From positions 62,001 to 126,000 of the IMG/VR virus record IMGVR_UViG_3300018424_000006: 64,000 nucleotides of DNA; one strand, written 5' to 3'. Numbering within the stretch: the first letter of the stretch is position 1; each line of letters starts with the position of its first letter. A program made the position numbers and the translations under genes. Source of the stretch: a virus. Below, piece after piece: positions 42,474-50,604 of this stretch. Under the pieces are notes generated by a model. That model was not told where the DNA came from. It saw nothing but the letters and a program-made list of their open reading frames with translations, and made no database searches.

Positions 42474-44015
42474 TTACCTTCTCCTCGCTATAACGGAAGC
42501 AGACAAAACAGTCCCTCCGCCTTTACGTTTAGCTCGTTTAAATTCTTTATTCGTACCCGGTAGTTTACGAAGAATATCGTTATAACTAGATACAGTAACT
42601 TCAGTTCCAAATGGAACATGTAGTTTCCCTTCTTCATAGTCACTGGAAACCTCTAGATTAGGAGCCACTCCATACATTGCATCTAAGGTATCTTCAAAGT
42701 TTAATAGGAAGTCTTTGATAACCGCATTTGGTATTCTAGTCTGGTCTGTAATTGCTGATACACGAAGATAATATCTGTGGCGCATATTCATTGGTAAAAC
42801 GCTACGGATATTTAGATCCGCATCCAGAGTAAAGGTGTGACGAATCTGACCGTCTCCTAAACCAAACAATTCAATAAAGTAAGGGCCGTCTAGGTAAGTG
42901 TGAACCGAATCCAAATTGTTCTTAATATAGTTCTTTACTCTGGCAGGTAACAGATCGTCTCCTACCTGTCCTAGTGGACCTACGCTATGTTTGTCAGCAG
43001 CCTGTACTTGAACAGGTATCAGAAGAAGCGTTTGGGTATCGGCATATACTTCTCTAGGAAAGAAGTCGTCATAAGAGACCATGCGTTTACCGCCGTCCCC
43101 TAAATACTGAGTTCTTCTCTCGATAGGTTTGCCGCCAATAACTCTTCCATCTAATACCTTTTCTTCGCCTACAGAAACAGGCACTATTCTGTTAACCCAG
43201 CTATCAATATATTTGGAATCAATGCTGGAGTTATGAACCATAAAAGGAAAGTCTACAGCAATAGCAGAAGCACGTTCGTAATTATACTTAAACGTAATAC
43301 TAACATCGTGTTTACCTTTATCGGCAGTGGATGAATTATAGAACGTCTCGGTAACGAAATGTCCTTCTATATTACGCTGTAATTCATTTACTACTTTAAC
43401 TTGATATGAACCGCTTCTATTACTACGAGTAATAGTCGGGGTCTTTACAATGCTATCTACATACTCTTCTAGAGTATCGCCATAGCCGTCGTTCAGTTCA
43501 CGTAGATCATGCACATGCTTTACAAAGTTCCCTAAGATCTCAGGGAAAGCATAGTTGTACTGGATATCGAACGTATAACTAAGAGGACGAAACTTCTCTG
43601 CTATAGCTAAACGGTCTAACCAATTATTCATAGTAGACTTTGATTTAAAACTGAATGTCATTTCTAGTTCAGCTTCAATCGGTAAATAAAGAGTAGAGGC
43701 AGCGATACCAATAACCGGATCATGGATCAGTGGAGTATTAAAGCTAACAGAACGTAAGCGTTGTAAGATAGCTTGTTCCGAAATTCTGTCCACTCCTATA
43801 GCCCTTACACGGTTACTGTAGCGAGTACGTACATCTTCTTTCTCTGGGGCATCTTCCCCATCACGCTTACGAAGAACTTCATCGGTTTCAACCAAATCAA
43901 TTTCACCGTCAGACGGGAAACCTGTCTTCCGAATAATCGTGTCGATAATGCTTTTGCGTACATAGTTAGAAACGCTAATTGCATTATCAGGTAAGTTTAA
44001 TAAAACTCTGGACAT
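42474..44015 (-). CDS. Probable virion structural protein, 513 aa
   Basis: ATG at 44015 behind AGGAGGC. First gene of the four-gene structural run. Mixed alpha/beta with long loops; the C-terminal ~20 residues are Arg/Lys-rich. No known motif. A head-tail or baseplate role is inferred from position and size. Confidence 0.65.
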   Translation of the reverse strand: MSRVLLNLPDNAISVSNYVRKSIIDTIIRKTGFPSDGEIDLVETDEVLRKRDGEDAPEKEDVRTRYSNRVRAIGVDRISEQAILQRLRSVSFNTPLIHDPVIGIAASTLYLPIEAELEMTFSFKSKSTMNNWLDRLAIAEKFRPLSYTFDIQYNYAFPEILGNFVKHVHDLRELNDGYGDTLEEYVDSIVKTPTITRSNRSGSYQVKVVNELQRNIEGHFVTETFYNSSTADKGKHDVSITFKYNYERASAIAVDFPFMVHNSSIDSKYIDSWVNRIVPVSVGEEKVLDGRVIGGKPIERRTQYLGDGGKRMVSYDDFFPREVYADTQTLLLIPVQVQAADKHSVGPLGQVGDDLLPARVKNYIKNNLDSVHTYLDGPYFIELFGLGDGQIRHTFTLDADLNIRSVLPMNMRHRYYLRVSAITDQTRIPNAVIKDFLLNFEDTLDAMYGVAPNLEVSSDYEEGKLHVPFGTEVTVSSYNDILRKLPGTNKEFKRAKRKGGGTVLSASVIARRR

Positions 44016-44071
44016 TCCAAAGCCTCCTCTATAAGGATAAGTAACAGAAAATCAGACAAGACGGCATAAAA

Positions 44072-44093
44072 AGCCCTAGGTAGTCCTAGGGCT
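44072..44093 (-). terminator. Terminator after internal-head paralogue
   Basis: 9-bp stem AGCCCTAGG / CCTAGGGCT with TAGT loop; on the minus strand followed by TTTTATGCCG. Confidence 0.85.
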
Positions 44094-44100
44094 AATTTGC

Positions 44101-45390
44101 TTACTTCTCGATGTCTTCATCAGAAAATGCATTGCTGCCTGAAATCTGAGTATTAAGACGAGCAATCTTTCTACGGAAAGTTTCAAGAGGTTTAATCTCA
44201 AGAGGCATTAGTTTACCGAAGTGTTCAGCTGCTTTCTTGGCCGATATAATACGTACACGGTGATCACTACTAATGCCATCCATCTTACGAAGAAGATTCA
44301 TAGCATCGATAGCTTCTTTAAGATTAGTCTTGTTGTCTGTAATATCGTCAGTGATATCACCAAGCTCTTTGATAACTTCATTAAGAATCTTTTCAGATTT
44401 CTCTAGAAGACTGATGGCTTTATCTCGGGTACTGGCATCGACCATAATAAGATCTGGTACGGCACTAGTAAGAGTAAAGTTACTAGAACTAAAGATAACA
44501 ACATTAACGCCTACTTTACTTGCCTTAGCTAAAGACTGCACTCCAAATCCAAACTTCTTATTACCGAATAATAGATCGGCACGGAAATCTGGTTGTGTTT
44601 TAGTGATGACGTCTTCTACAGTTGTAGTGGCATTCTCAGCCGCACGTTTGTCGCCAAGCTTAACCTTAGTAAATTCATCTAAGACTTTTAACTGCTGACG
44701 ATGAGCATCCGGACGAGACTCAACATGCTTAGAAACGAAGCTGTATATATCTTGGGCTTTCGCTAATAGTTCTTTCGAGTTCTTGATGTCACTGAACTGC
44801 TTGTCTAGTTTAAGTTTATAAACTGACGGTACATCGGGTAGACCTTTAACTTTAGACATGACTTCATCAAAGATACTAGATGCTTCATAAAGAATCTTAT
44901 TAGGTTCATCAGACTTATCGGCTTTCTTAGCCATTTCAAAAAGATCGTCTTTTGCTTTTACAACAATCTTTAATAATTCAGAATCTTTCTTAGTCGCTTC
45001 CAATTTGGAAACAGTCTCTAGCTTATACGCTAGGAAAGAAATCTTGCCAGAGGCTTCTTGTGAAGTCTGGTCTTTAGATAGACCTAACCATATCTTAATA
45101 CGGTTGAAGATCTGAGTAATGGTTCGCACAATGGCTTCCCATATCTTTTTAGCAGTATCACGGATACTTGATTCAGTACCTGCTACTAACTCTTCTTCTA
45201 GTTCCCCATATAAAGGACCAGAGATAACTTTAAGAGCAGCTGAGAACATCTGGGACTGTTCAGACGGACCTAGATCGGCAACGGCCTCTAGTCCAGAATG
45301 GATAGCGTAAAGATTATCCAAGGCAAGTACAAGAGGTTTAATCTCCTCATTGAGAAGCTCATGCTCTCTTTCAAAATTAGTAATATCCAT
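44101..45390 (-). CDS. Internal head protein paralogue A
   Basis: 429 aa from ATG 45390 (GTG 45402 in frame is less likely). 'LVAGTESSIRDTAKKIWEAI' followed by 'TQIFNRIKIWLGLS' shares an amphipathic helix and spacing with the proteins at 45484 and 58225. All three have a Gly/Ala/Cys-x-Glu site 9-12 residues before the invariant Trp. phiKZ phages carry several paralogous inner-body proteins cut by the head protease at such sites, so the N-terminal ~80 residues are probably removed. The rest is Lys/Glu-rich helix. Packaged in the head with DNA, by inference. Confidence 0.65.
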   Translation of the reverse strand: MDITNFEREHELLNEEIKPLVLALDNLYAIHSGLEAVADLGPSEQSQMFSAALKVISGPLYGELEEELVAGTESSIRDTAKKIWEAIVRTITQIFNRIKIWLGLSKDQTSQEASGKISFLAYKLETVSKLEATKKDSELLKIVVKAKDDLFEMAKKADKSDEPNKILYEASSIFDEVMSKVKGLPDVPSVYKLKLDKQFSDIKNSKELLAKAQDIYSFVSKHVESRPDAHRQQLKVLDEFTKVKLGDKRAAENATTTVEDVITKTQPDFRADLLFGNKKFGFGVQSLAKASKVGVNVVIFSSSNFTLTSAVPDLIMVDASTRDKAISLLEKSEKILNEVIKELGDITDDITDNKTNLKEAIDAMNLLRKMDGISSDHRVRIISAKKAAEHFGKLMPLEIKPLETFRRKIARLNTQISGSNAFSDEDIEK

Positions 45391-45422
45391 TTTTATTCTC
45401 ACGACAAAAAAATAAAAGAAAA

Positions 45423-45450
45423 AATAAAGGAGGCCGAAGCCTCCTTTATT
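45423..45450. terminator. Terminator between the two head paralogues
   Basis: Perfect 12-bp stem AATAAAGGAGGC / GCCTCCTTTATT with CGAA loop; on the minus strand followed by TTTTCTTTTATTTTTTT. Confidence 0.92.
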
Positions 45451-45483
45451 CGGATAAAGAATCAGTCAAGATTCAGGTAAAGA

Positions 45484-46854
45484 TTACTCTTCGCCTTCTT
45501 TCTTGTCGTCTTTCTTAGCTTCAGGCTTCTTGTAGTTGTCTTTAGACTGGATACCGAAGTTGGTAGCAGCATTAGCAACAGAAGTAGCGTGACCAGCAAC
45601 AGCAACTACTGGCTGGTGAGCTTTAGAAGCAAGACCACGGATAAGCATCATGCCGAACTTAGCAACGCCTTTGGCAACAACAGATTCTTCTTTGTCGTCC
45701 ATAACGCCTTTAAGGTCGTCACCAACTTTAAGAAGGTCTTTACCCATTTTGTCAAGGGCTTTGTCTTCTTCTTTAAGAGCGATAACTTTATCACATAGCT
45801 TAATTACAGCTTCAGCTAGAGAAACGATACCAGCTTTATCTAAAGCTTTGATAGTTTCTTTACCAGTGAACTTAGGCGCTTTATCTTCCGCATCCATAAG
45901 AGCTAGCTTCTCAAGCTTAGCTTTGTTACCACCTTTAGTTTTGGTGATAGCTAGGAAAACAGACTTGCCACCTAGGTATTCTTCGCCTTTAGAAACTTCA
46001 ACTTTATCGTCGTTGAAACGGTCATCACCAGTTACAGCTTTAAGGCCGTAAGCAGCAGCTACGTCTTTGTAGAAAGTAGCAGCAGCACCGTTAGTGATTT
46101 CTAAAGATTTAGCGTCGCTATCTTCTTTAGTAGCAGCTACGAAAGATTCAGCATACTTAACTGCAGCAGAACCTACTTTGTCAGAACCAGACATGTCTTC
46201 AACAAGTTTCAACATTTCTTCAACGTTCTTAACAACATCGTCCTGAACCTTACCGCCTTTAGCGAAGAACTTAACAGCACCGCCAAGTTTTAGTTCAGCT
46301 TCTTTCTGCTCTAGAGAGTCAGAGATTTCGCCAGCAGCTTCTTTAAGCTTCTCGGCGCGACCTTTTAGACGGCCAACAAGAGCAACGTTCTTAACGAAGA
46401 ACATTTGGATTTTCTTCGCCATGTCTTTGATGAACTTAACGATAGTATCCCATACTTTCTTAGCAGTTTCGCCAAGAGCTTCACAAGCAGCAACAGTAGC
46501 TTCGTGACGACCGCCGTCTTCGCTGTAGTTTTCTTGTGCAGGAACAAGTAGGACGTTTTCAGCACCGCCGAATGGAGTCAAAGTGGCGTCAGCAGCGATT
46601 GCAAATAAAGCAGCTTCTGCTTCGTTCATACCGCCGTTTTCAGCAGCAGCTTCTGCTTGAGCTAGAAGAGTTTCTAGGCCGCCAGCAACTTGTTCAGCTT
46701 GGTCGATCATTTCAACTTGTAGGTCAAGATCAGCTTTAGCTTCGAAATATTCGTTAGTAGTGTCTTGCTCAAGTGCAAGGTGTTCTACGCCAGCAATTGG
46801 TGTAGTTTTCTCGGCAGCCAAAGCGCCGGCCATCATAGATTGAATTTTAGACAT
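45484..46854 (-). CDS. Internal head protein paralogue B (abundant)
   Basis: 456 aa, ATG at 46854. The Ala/Glu-rich N-terminal ~120 residues hold many (S/A/G)-x-Glu sites. The conserved block 'ALGETAKKVWDTI' with 'IKDMAKKIQMFF' follows, then Lys/Asp-rich helices to the end. Low-complexity codon choice, isolation by a strong terminator and similarity to the proteins at 44101 and 58225 support an abundant, processed internal head protein. No enzymatic motif. Confidence 0.7.
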   Translation of the reverse strand: MSKIQSMMAGALAAEKTTPIAGVEHLALEQDTTNEYFEAKADLDLQVEMIDQAEQVAGGLETLLAQAEAAAENGGMNEAEAALFAIAADATLTPFGGAENVLLVPAQENYSEDGGRHEATVAACEALGETAKKVWDTIVKFIKDMAKKIQMFFVKNVALVGRLKGRAEKLKEAAGEISDSLEQKEAELKLGGAVKFFAKGGKVQDDVVKNVEEMLKLVEDMSGSDKVGSAAVKYAESFVAATKEDSDAKSLEITNGAAATFYKDVAAAYGLKAVTGDDRFNDDKVEVSKGEEYLGGKSVFLAITKTKGGNKAKLEKLALMDAEDKAPKFTGKETIKALDKAGIVSLAEAVIKLCDKVIALKEEDKALDKMGKDLLKVGDDLKGVMDDKEESVVAKGVAKFGMMLIRGLASKAHQPVVAVAGHATSVANAATNFGIQSKDNYKKPEAKKDDKKEGEE

Positions 46855-46894
46855 TTTTAAGTTTCCTTAAACATTTTCATTTAACGCGTTAAAA

Positions 46895-46933
46895 AGAAGG
46901 CTACACAACCTAGGCTTGTGAAGTAAGCCTTCT
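46895..46933. other. Hairpin in leader of paralogue B
   Basis: Outer AGAAGGCT / AGCCTTCT and inner CACAA / TTGTG stems with CCTAGGC loop, ~40 bases before the start. It may be a leader stabiliser or part of the terminator for upstream genes. Confidence 0.45.
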
Positions 46934-46954
46934 CACCACATGATAAGACTCTGA

Positions 46955-46992
46955 TTAAAGACCTAGAAACACTGGTAAACTCCGGTCTTTAA
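46955..46992 (-). terminator. Terminator after 171-aa gene
   Basis: 9-bp stem TTAAAGACC / GGTCTTTAA with a 20-base loop. T-tract short, so moderately supported. Confidence 0.55.
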
Positions 46993-47020
46993 ACACTGGG
47001 TCAAATATGTTCTAAAAAGA

Positions 47021-47536
47021 CTATTTTAAATAGTCGCGATGCACCTTGGTAATTTCATTGTAGTTACACAAGAAAAGTACGTCCAGTGCGTATTGTGCTT
47101 CAACTAATTCTTTCAACGAAAAGAATTCAATTGCCGACACAGAACTAGGCATCTCATGACCTAAGTCGTTGAGAAGTCCAGTAAGTTCTTTGTAGTATTT
47201 CATCTGCTCATCACGAGTAAAGACGTCATACTCTTTATACAAAGGATAAGAGTTACCTTCAACCGTACTAGGCTCATCTTTAGGCCCGTTGAAGTCACGG
47301 TAATAAGAAACTAGTTCCAATGGCTCTGTAGAGCGAATCCCAGTGCGAGCATCTTTTAATACGGCACGGGATACTTCTAGCTGAATACGGTCATTCAGTT
47401 TAGCCTGTACTTTAGCGTTAGCCAAAGCATGCGTAACCTTAAGAACATCTTCAGCATCCATTACGCCACCTTCCGCATATACTTTACGGATAGTTGGCAT
47501 AAGGAGATCACGATCTCTAGGATGAAGTTTAAACAT
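47021..47536 (-). CDS. Hypothetical protein, 171 aa
   Basis: ATG at 47536, sharing one base with the upstream stop. Helical, soluble, no motif recognised. Coupled to the 298-aa gene. Likely part of the head/tail gene block by position. Confidence 0.72.
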   Translation of the reverse strand: MFKLHPRDRDLLMPTIRKVYAEGGVMDAEDVLKVTHALANAKVQAKLNDRIQLEVSRAVLKDARTGIRSTEPLELVSYYRDFNGPKDEPSTVEGNSYPLYKEYDVFTRDEQMKYYKELTGLLNDLGHEMPSSVSAIEFFSLKELVEAQYALDVLFLCNYNEITKVHRDYLK

Positions 47537-48432
47537 TATTCTGCCTCTTCTTCATAGTCCTGAATTTTGGCTTGTAGTTTCGTATGGTGTTTGGTCAAGT
47601 ACTTAATCTGTTTCTCAACCTTTGCGATCTTATCCGCAGGAGCGCCATCGATCTCGTCCTGTAGAGACATAAGTTCTAGCTGAGTACGTTCAGCTTCGAT
47701 CTTAGCGGACTCGTAGCAAGCAGCTTTCCAATCGTTCCACGCCAGACCTACATAATAGGCAGGGTTTAATGATACTGGGAGGAAACCTAACTTAAGTGGA
47801 TCAGTTGCACCTTGACGTAGGCCCATAGACTTTTCAGGGACGTCTGCATTCACAGTAATACCACGAAGCTTCTCAAGCGTCTTAACGATATCCTTGGCTG
47901 GTGTTTGTAGTGCCGAGTAGCACGTTAAGAACGTCTCCAAGTTGCGGCTATCCATTACGAAGGCGTTTGCCATCTTTTGCGGTCCTTTAATCTCTTTACC
48001 AGCCAAGAGTCGTTCTCCGCCAACTATGGCTTGAACATAACTCCGCATATAGCGGTTAACGAAAGCGACTGCATTTGTATAATGAAGAATATTCAACTTC
48101 TGATAATCAAGTGCTTCTTTTAGCACGTAATTATTGAACGTCTTGTCAATGGCTTCGACAATTCGATCTTCGTCATTGATCATCTTCTTGGCTAACTCAA
48201 GCATTGCTTCATTAGCAGAAATACCTTTAAAACCTTTAGAGATTAAGCGCTTGCTTAGTTCTTTAAAGGCAGGGTTAGCTCCACCAGTTTCTGGCAGAAG
48301 GTGGGACAAGGCACGAATAGTACCGTCACGCATTTCTTTGATAGTACCTTTGTACTCATCAACAATACGTTTCTTCTCGAAAGAAGGAGTAAGCTTACGG
48401 AAGAAGCTCATGATGTTTTTAATCATTTCCAC
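47536..48432 (-). CDS. Hypothetical protein, 298 aa
   Basis: GTG at 48432 with AAGGAAT seven bases upstream (ATG two codons later is an alternative). Helical with a basic N-terminus ('FFRKLTPSFEKKR') and a C-terminal Lys/Glu coiled coil (~245-295). No recognised family. Between the 347-aa and 171-aa genes. Confidence 0.7.
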   Translation of the reverse strand: MEMIKNIMSFFRKLTPSFEKKRIVDEYKGTIKEMRDGTIRALSHLLPETGGANPAFKELSKRLISKGFKGISANEAMLELAKKMINDEDRIVEAIDKTFNNYVLKEALDYQKLNILHYTNAVAFVNRYMRSYVQAIVGGERLLAGKEIKGPQKMANAFVMDSRNLETFLTCYSALQTPAKDIVKTLEKLRGITVNADVPEKSMGLRQGATDPLKLGFLPVSLNPAYYVGLAWNDWKAACYESAKIEAERTQLELMSLQDEIDGAPADKIAKVEKQIKYLTKHHTKLQAKIQDYEEEAE

Positions 48433-48474
48433 AACACAATTCCTTATATTGGTTTTATAAAGAGAACCGACCTA

Positions 48475-49518
48475 TTAAAGGCCGGGACTATTACCTAAAC
48501 GGTATGCTTTTAGTACATCGTTGATATCAACACCATTTGCATTAGTGCTGTTCTTTTCGATGTCGTCAAAGGTGTAGATTGCTCCATCTTCAATACCGCG
48601 TTGGTATAGAGTGAAGGTTTCCATGTTTGGATCTACAACCGCTAGAATCATGCTGTTAGTTTCTTCGAAGAATTTACGAACATCACGACCACGAGAGAAT
48701 TTACCACGCATAGCAACTTCAAGTTGTTTGGCAGTATTCTTGGTAATAACTGTAATTGCAGAAGCAATATTGTTAGAGCCTTTACCGCTTAAAACAGTGG
48801 CTAGGAAACCACGTCGCTTAGAGCGTTTAGCCCTTTTATGTATGCCATTCTTATCGTTTAGAAGTACTTTCTTATCGTTTTCGATAAGGTCTAGGCAAAG
48901 AGCATAGTCTGCAAAAGACAGCTCGCCTGAGCGCCAGCGGCGGAAACGTCCGGCCACAGAGTTATCTTTAGAGCCAGCAGATAAGAAAGTCAACATTGAT
49001 TTCTGATCAAGACGTTGTGGCAGTAAACGAACAGTGGTCATTACATTCATCTTAGTCTCGCCTACTTGGATAGGTACATTCAGTACTTTACCGACAGCTA
49101 GGTTAGATGGACCAGTAACGTCTTTGTTTTCCAAACCTGCAACAGTAGCAGATAAAGAATGTAAAGACTCGATACCAAATGCTTTACTGGAACGTTCTAA
49201 AATGTTGTCCTGTCCAGCGTTGATATACGGATCACGATCAGTAGCAAAACGATCAATGATATTAACAGCCTTAACATTACCAACCTGCGCGATTAAAGAA
49301 ACCGCTTGTAAGTAATGGGCAGAATAAATAGATAGAAGGGTTTGCATTACTGCGCTCTGGGTATCCTGAGGGATAGCCGAGAATCCTTCATCAATAAAAG
49401 CTAAAGGCTCTACACGAGTTCCCTTAGTAAATTCAGTTAAGGAGGTGCTCTTTAACTCGTGAGTTAATGAAGCTACATTCCCTACTGTTTGCAATAGAGT
49501 AGCTGTTTCGTTTGACAT
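48475..49518 (-). CDS. Hypothetical protein, 347 aa
   Basis: ATG at 49518 with AAGGGAAAT upstream; the longer reading from 49560 would overlap the divergent plus gene. Mixed alpha/beta with a very basic stretch 'KRAKRSKRRG' (~230-240) suggesting nucleic-acid or polyanion contact. No family recognised. Its ribosome site shares a CCTTAAGG palindrome with the divergent gene at 49546. Confidence 0.72.
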   Translation of the reverse strand: MSNETATLLQTVGNVASLTHELKSTSLTEFTKGTRVEPLAFIDEGFSAIPQDTQSAVMQTLLSIYSAHYLQAVSLIAQVGNVKAVNIIDRFATDRDPYINAGQDNILERSSKAFGIESLHSLSATVAGLENKDVTGPSNLAVGKVLNVPIQVGETKMNVMTTVRLLPQRLDQKSMLTFLSAGSKDNSVAGRFRRWRSGELSFADYALCLDLIENDKKVLLNDKNGIHKRAKRSKRRGFLATVLSGKGSNNIASAITVITKNTAKQLEVAMRGKFSRGRDVRKFFEETNSMILAVVDPNMETFTLYQRGIEDGAIYTFDDIEKNSTNANGVDINDVLKAYRLGNSPGL

Positions 49519-49545
49519 TTTTATTTCCCTTAAGGTAAAAACAAG

Positions 49546-50601
49546 ATGACTATCATCCAAGAACCCGATAGCAAGAATAACACTACCCTTGTTAACGAAG
49601 CCTCTAGACAGTCTGGTCGAGGGGCGCGCAATGCCTCAACCTATAATATTTTACACGGCATTAATCATAGATTCTCCGGAGTAAGTCCGGCTCCTGCAAA
49701 TCAGGATTCTGTTGGATTCACCTTCTTTACGAAGCCGGTATTGAATCTAGCATACAATAACATAAGTGGCATACGAAAACTGGAGTTTTTAGGTGATAAT
49801 GACCCTAAGTCAATGGGTTGTGCAATCAAATCTATGCTTAGTCCATATGTTGTTCGTAACGTACCTTATTGGGACTCTACTGATAATATCCGTTCTGCGA
49901 TTGTAGACGACCACTACCCGTTCATTCCACTTCTTTCTAATACTCTTTTAAACATTTCCGGCTGGCCAGATATGAGTCCTGAGACTTATACAACCGATGA
50001 AGGTATTGCAAAGGAATCTACAAGCTGGATCGATGGTCGTGGTGATATTTATAATACCTTTGACCTTACGGCTAACTTTAGAAACCTAGATGGTGATCCT
50101 GTCACTGCCCTTATGGATGCTTGGGTTTACTATTCCAGTAAAGTAGCCGAAGGCGCTATCGTTCCTTATGCCGAAATGATGGTTGAAAACGAGATCGATT
50201 ACATGACTCGTATCTATCGCTTAGTCATGAATAAAGAGCAGACGCATGTCACTAAGATAGCGTGTACAGGAGCAGCGTTTCCTTTTGCCGTTCCGAACGG
50301 AGCATCTTTTAACTTCGAGACTACGGCGGTAGTTAGTAAAGAGAATGAACAGATCTCTATTCCATTCAGATGTATTGGGGCTATCTACAATGACCCGATC
50401 ATCATCAGAGAGTTTAATGATACTGTTGAAATGTTCCAGCCTTTCATGAGAGAAGAAAATCGTGATAAGGAAATGACGAAACTTAAGCGATCTGAATTAC
50501 CTCTATTTAACTTTAAAGGTTATCCTAGAATAGAGAGTGACAATGAACTTACTTGGTGGGTAACGAACGCTACCTACAAATCTATGTTTACGGAAGGATA
50601 A
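49546..50601 (+). CDS. Probable virion structural protein, 351 aa
   Basis: ATG at 49546 with TAAGG upstream. Beta-rich with long aromatic loops. No enzyme motif. Three bases separate it from the 952-aa gene, so the two are made together and probably interact, for example as tail or baseplate parts. Confidence 0.65.
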   Translation: MTIIQEPDSKNNTTLVNEASRQSGRGARNASTYNILHGINHRFSGVSPAPANQDSVGFTFFTKPVLNLAYNNISGIRKLEFLGDNDPKSMGCAIKSMLSPYVVRNVPYWDSTDNIRSAIVDDHYPFIPLLSNTLLNISGWPDMSPETYTTDEGIAKESTSWIDGRGDIYNTFDLTANFRNLDGDPVTALMDAWVYYSSKVAEGAIVPYAEMMVENEIDYMTRIYRLVMNKEQTHVTKIACTGAAFPFAVPNGASFNFETTAVVSKENEQISIPFRCIGAIYNDPIIIREFNDTVEMFQPFMREENRDKEMTKLKRSELPLFNFKGYPRIESDNELTWWVTNATYKSMFTEG

Positions 50602-50604
50602 ACT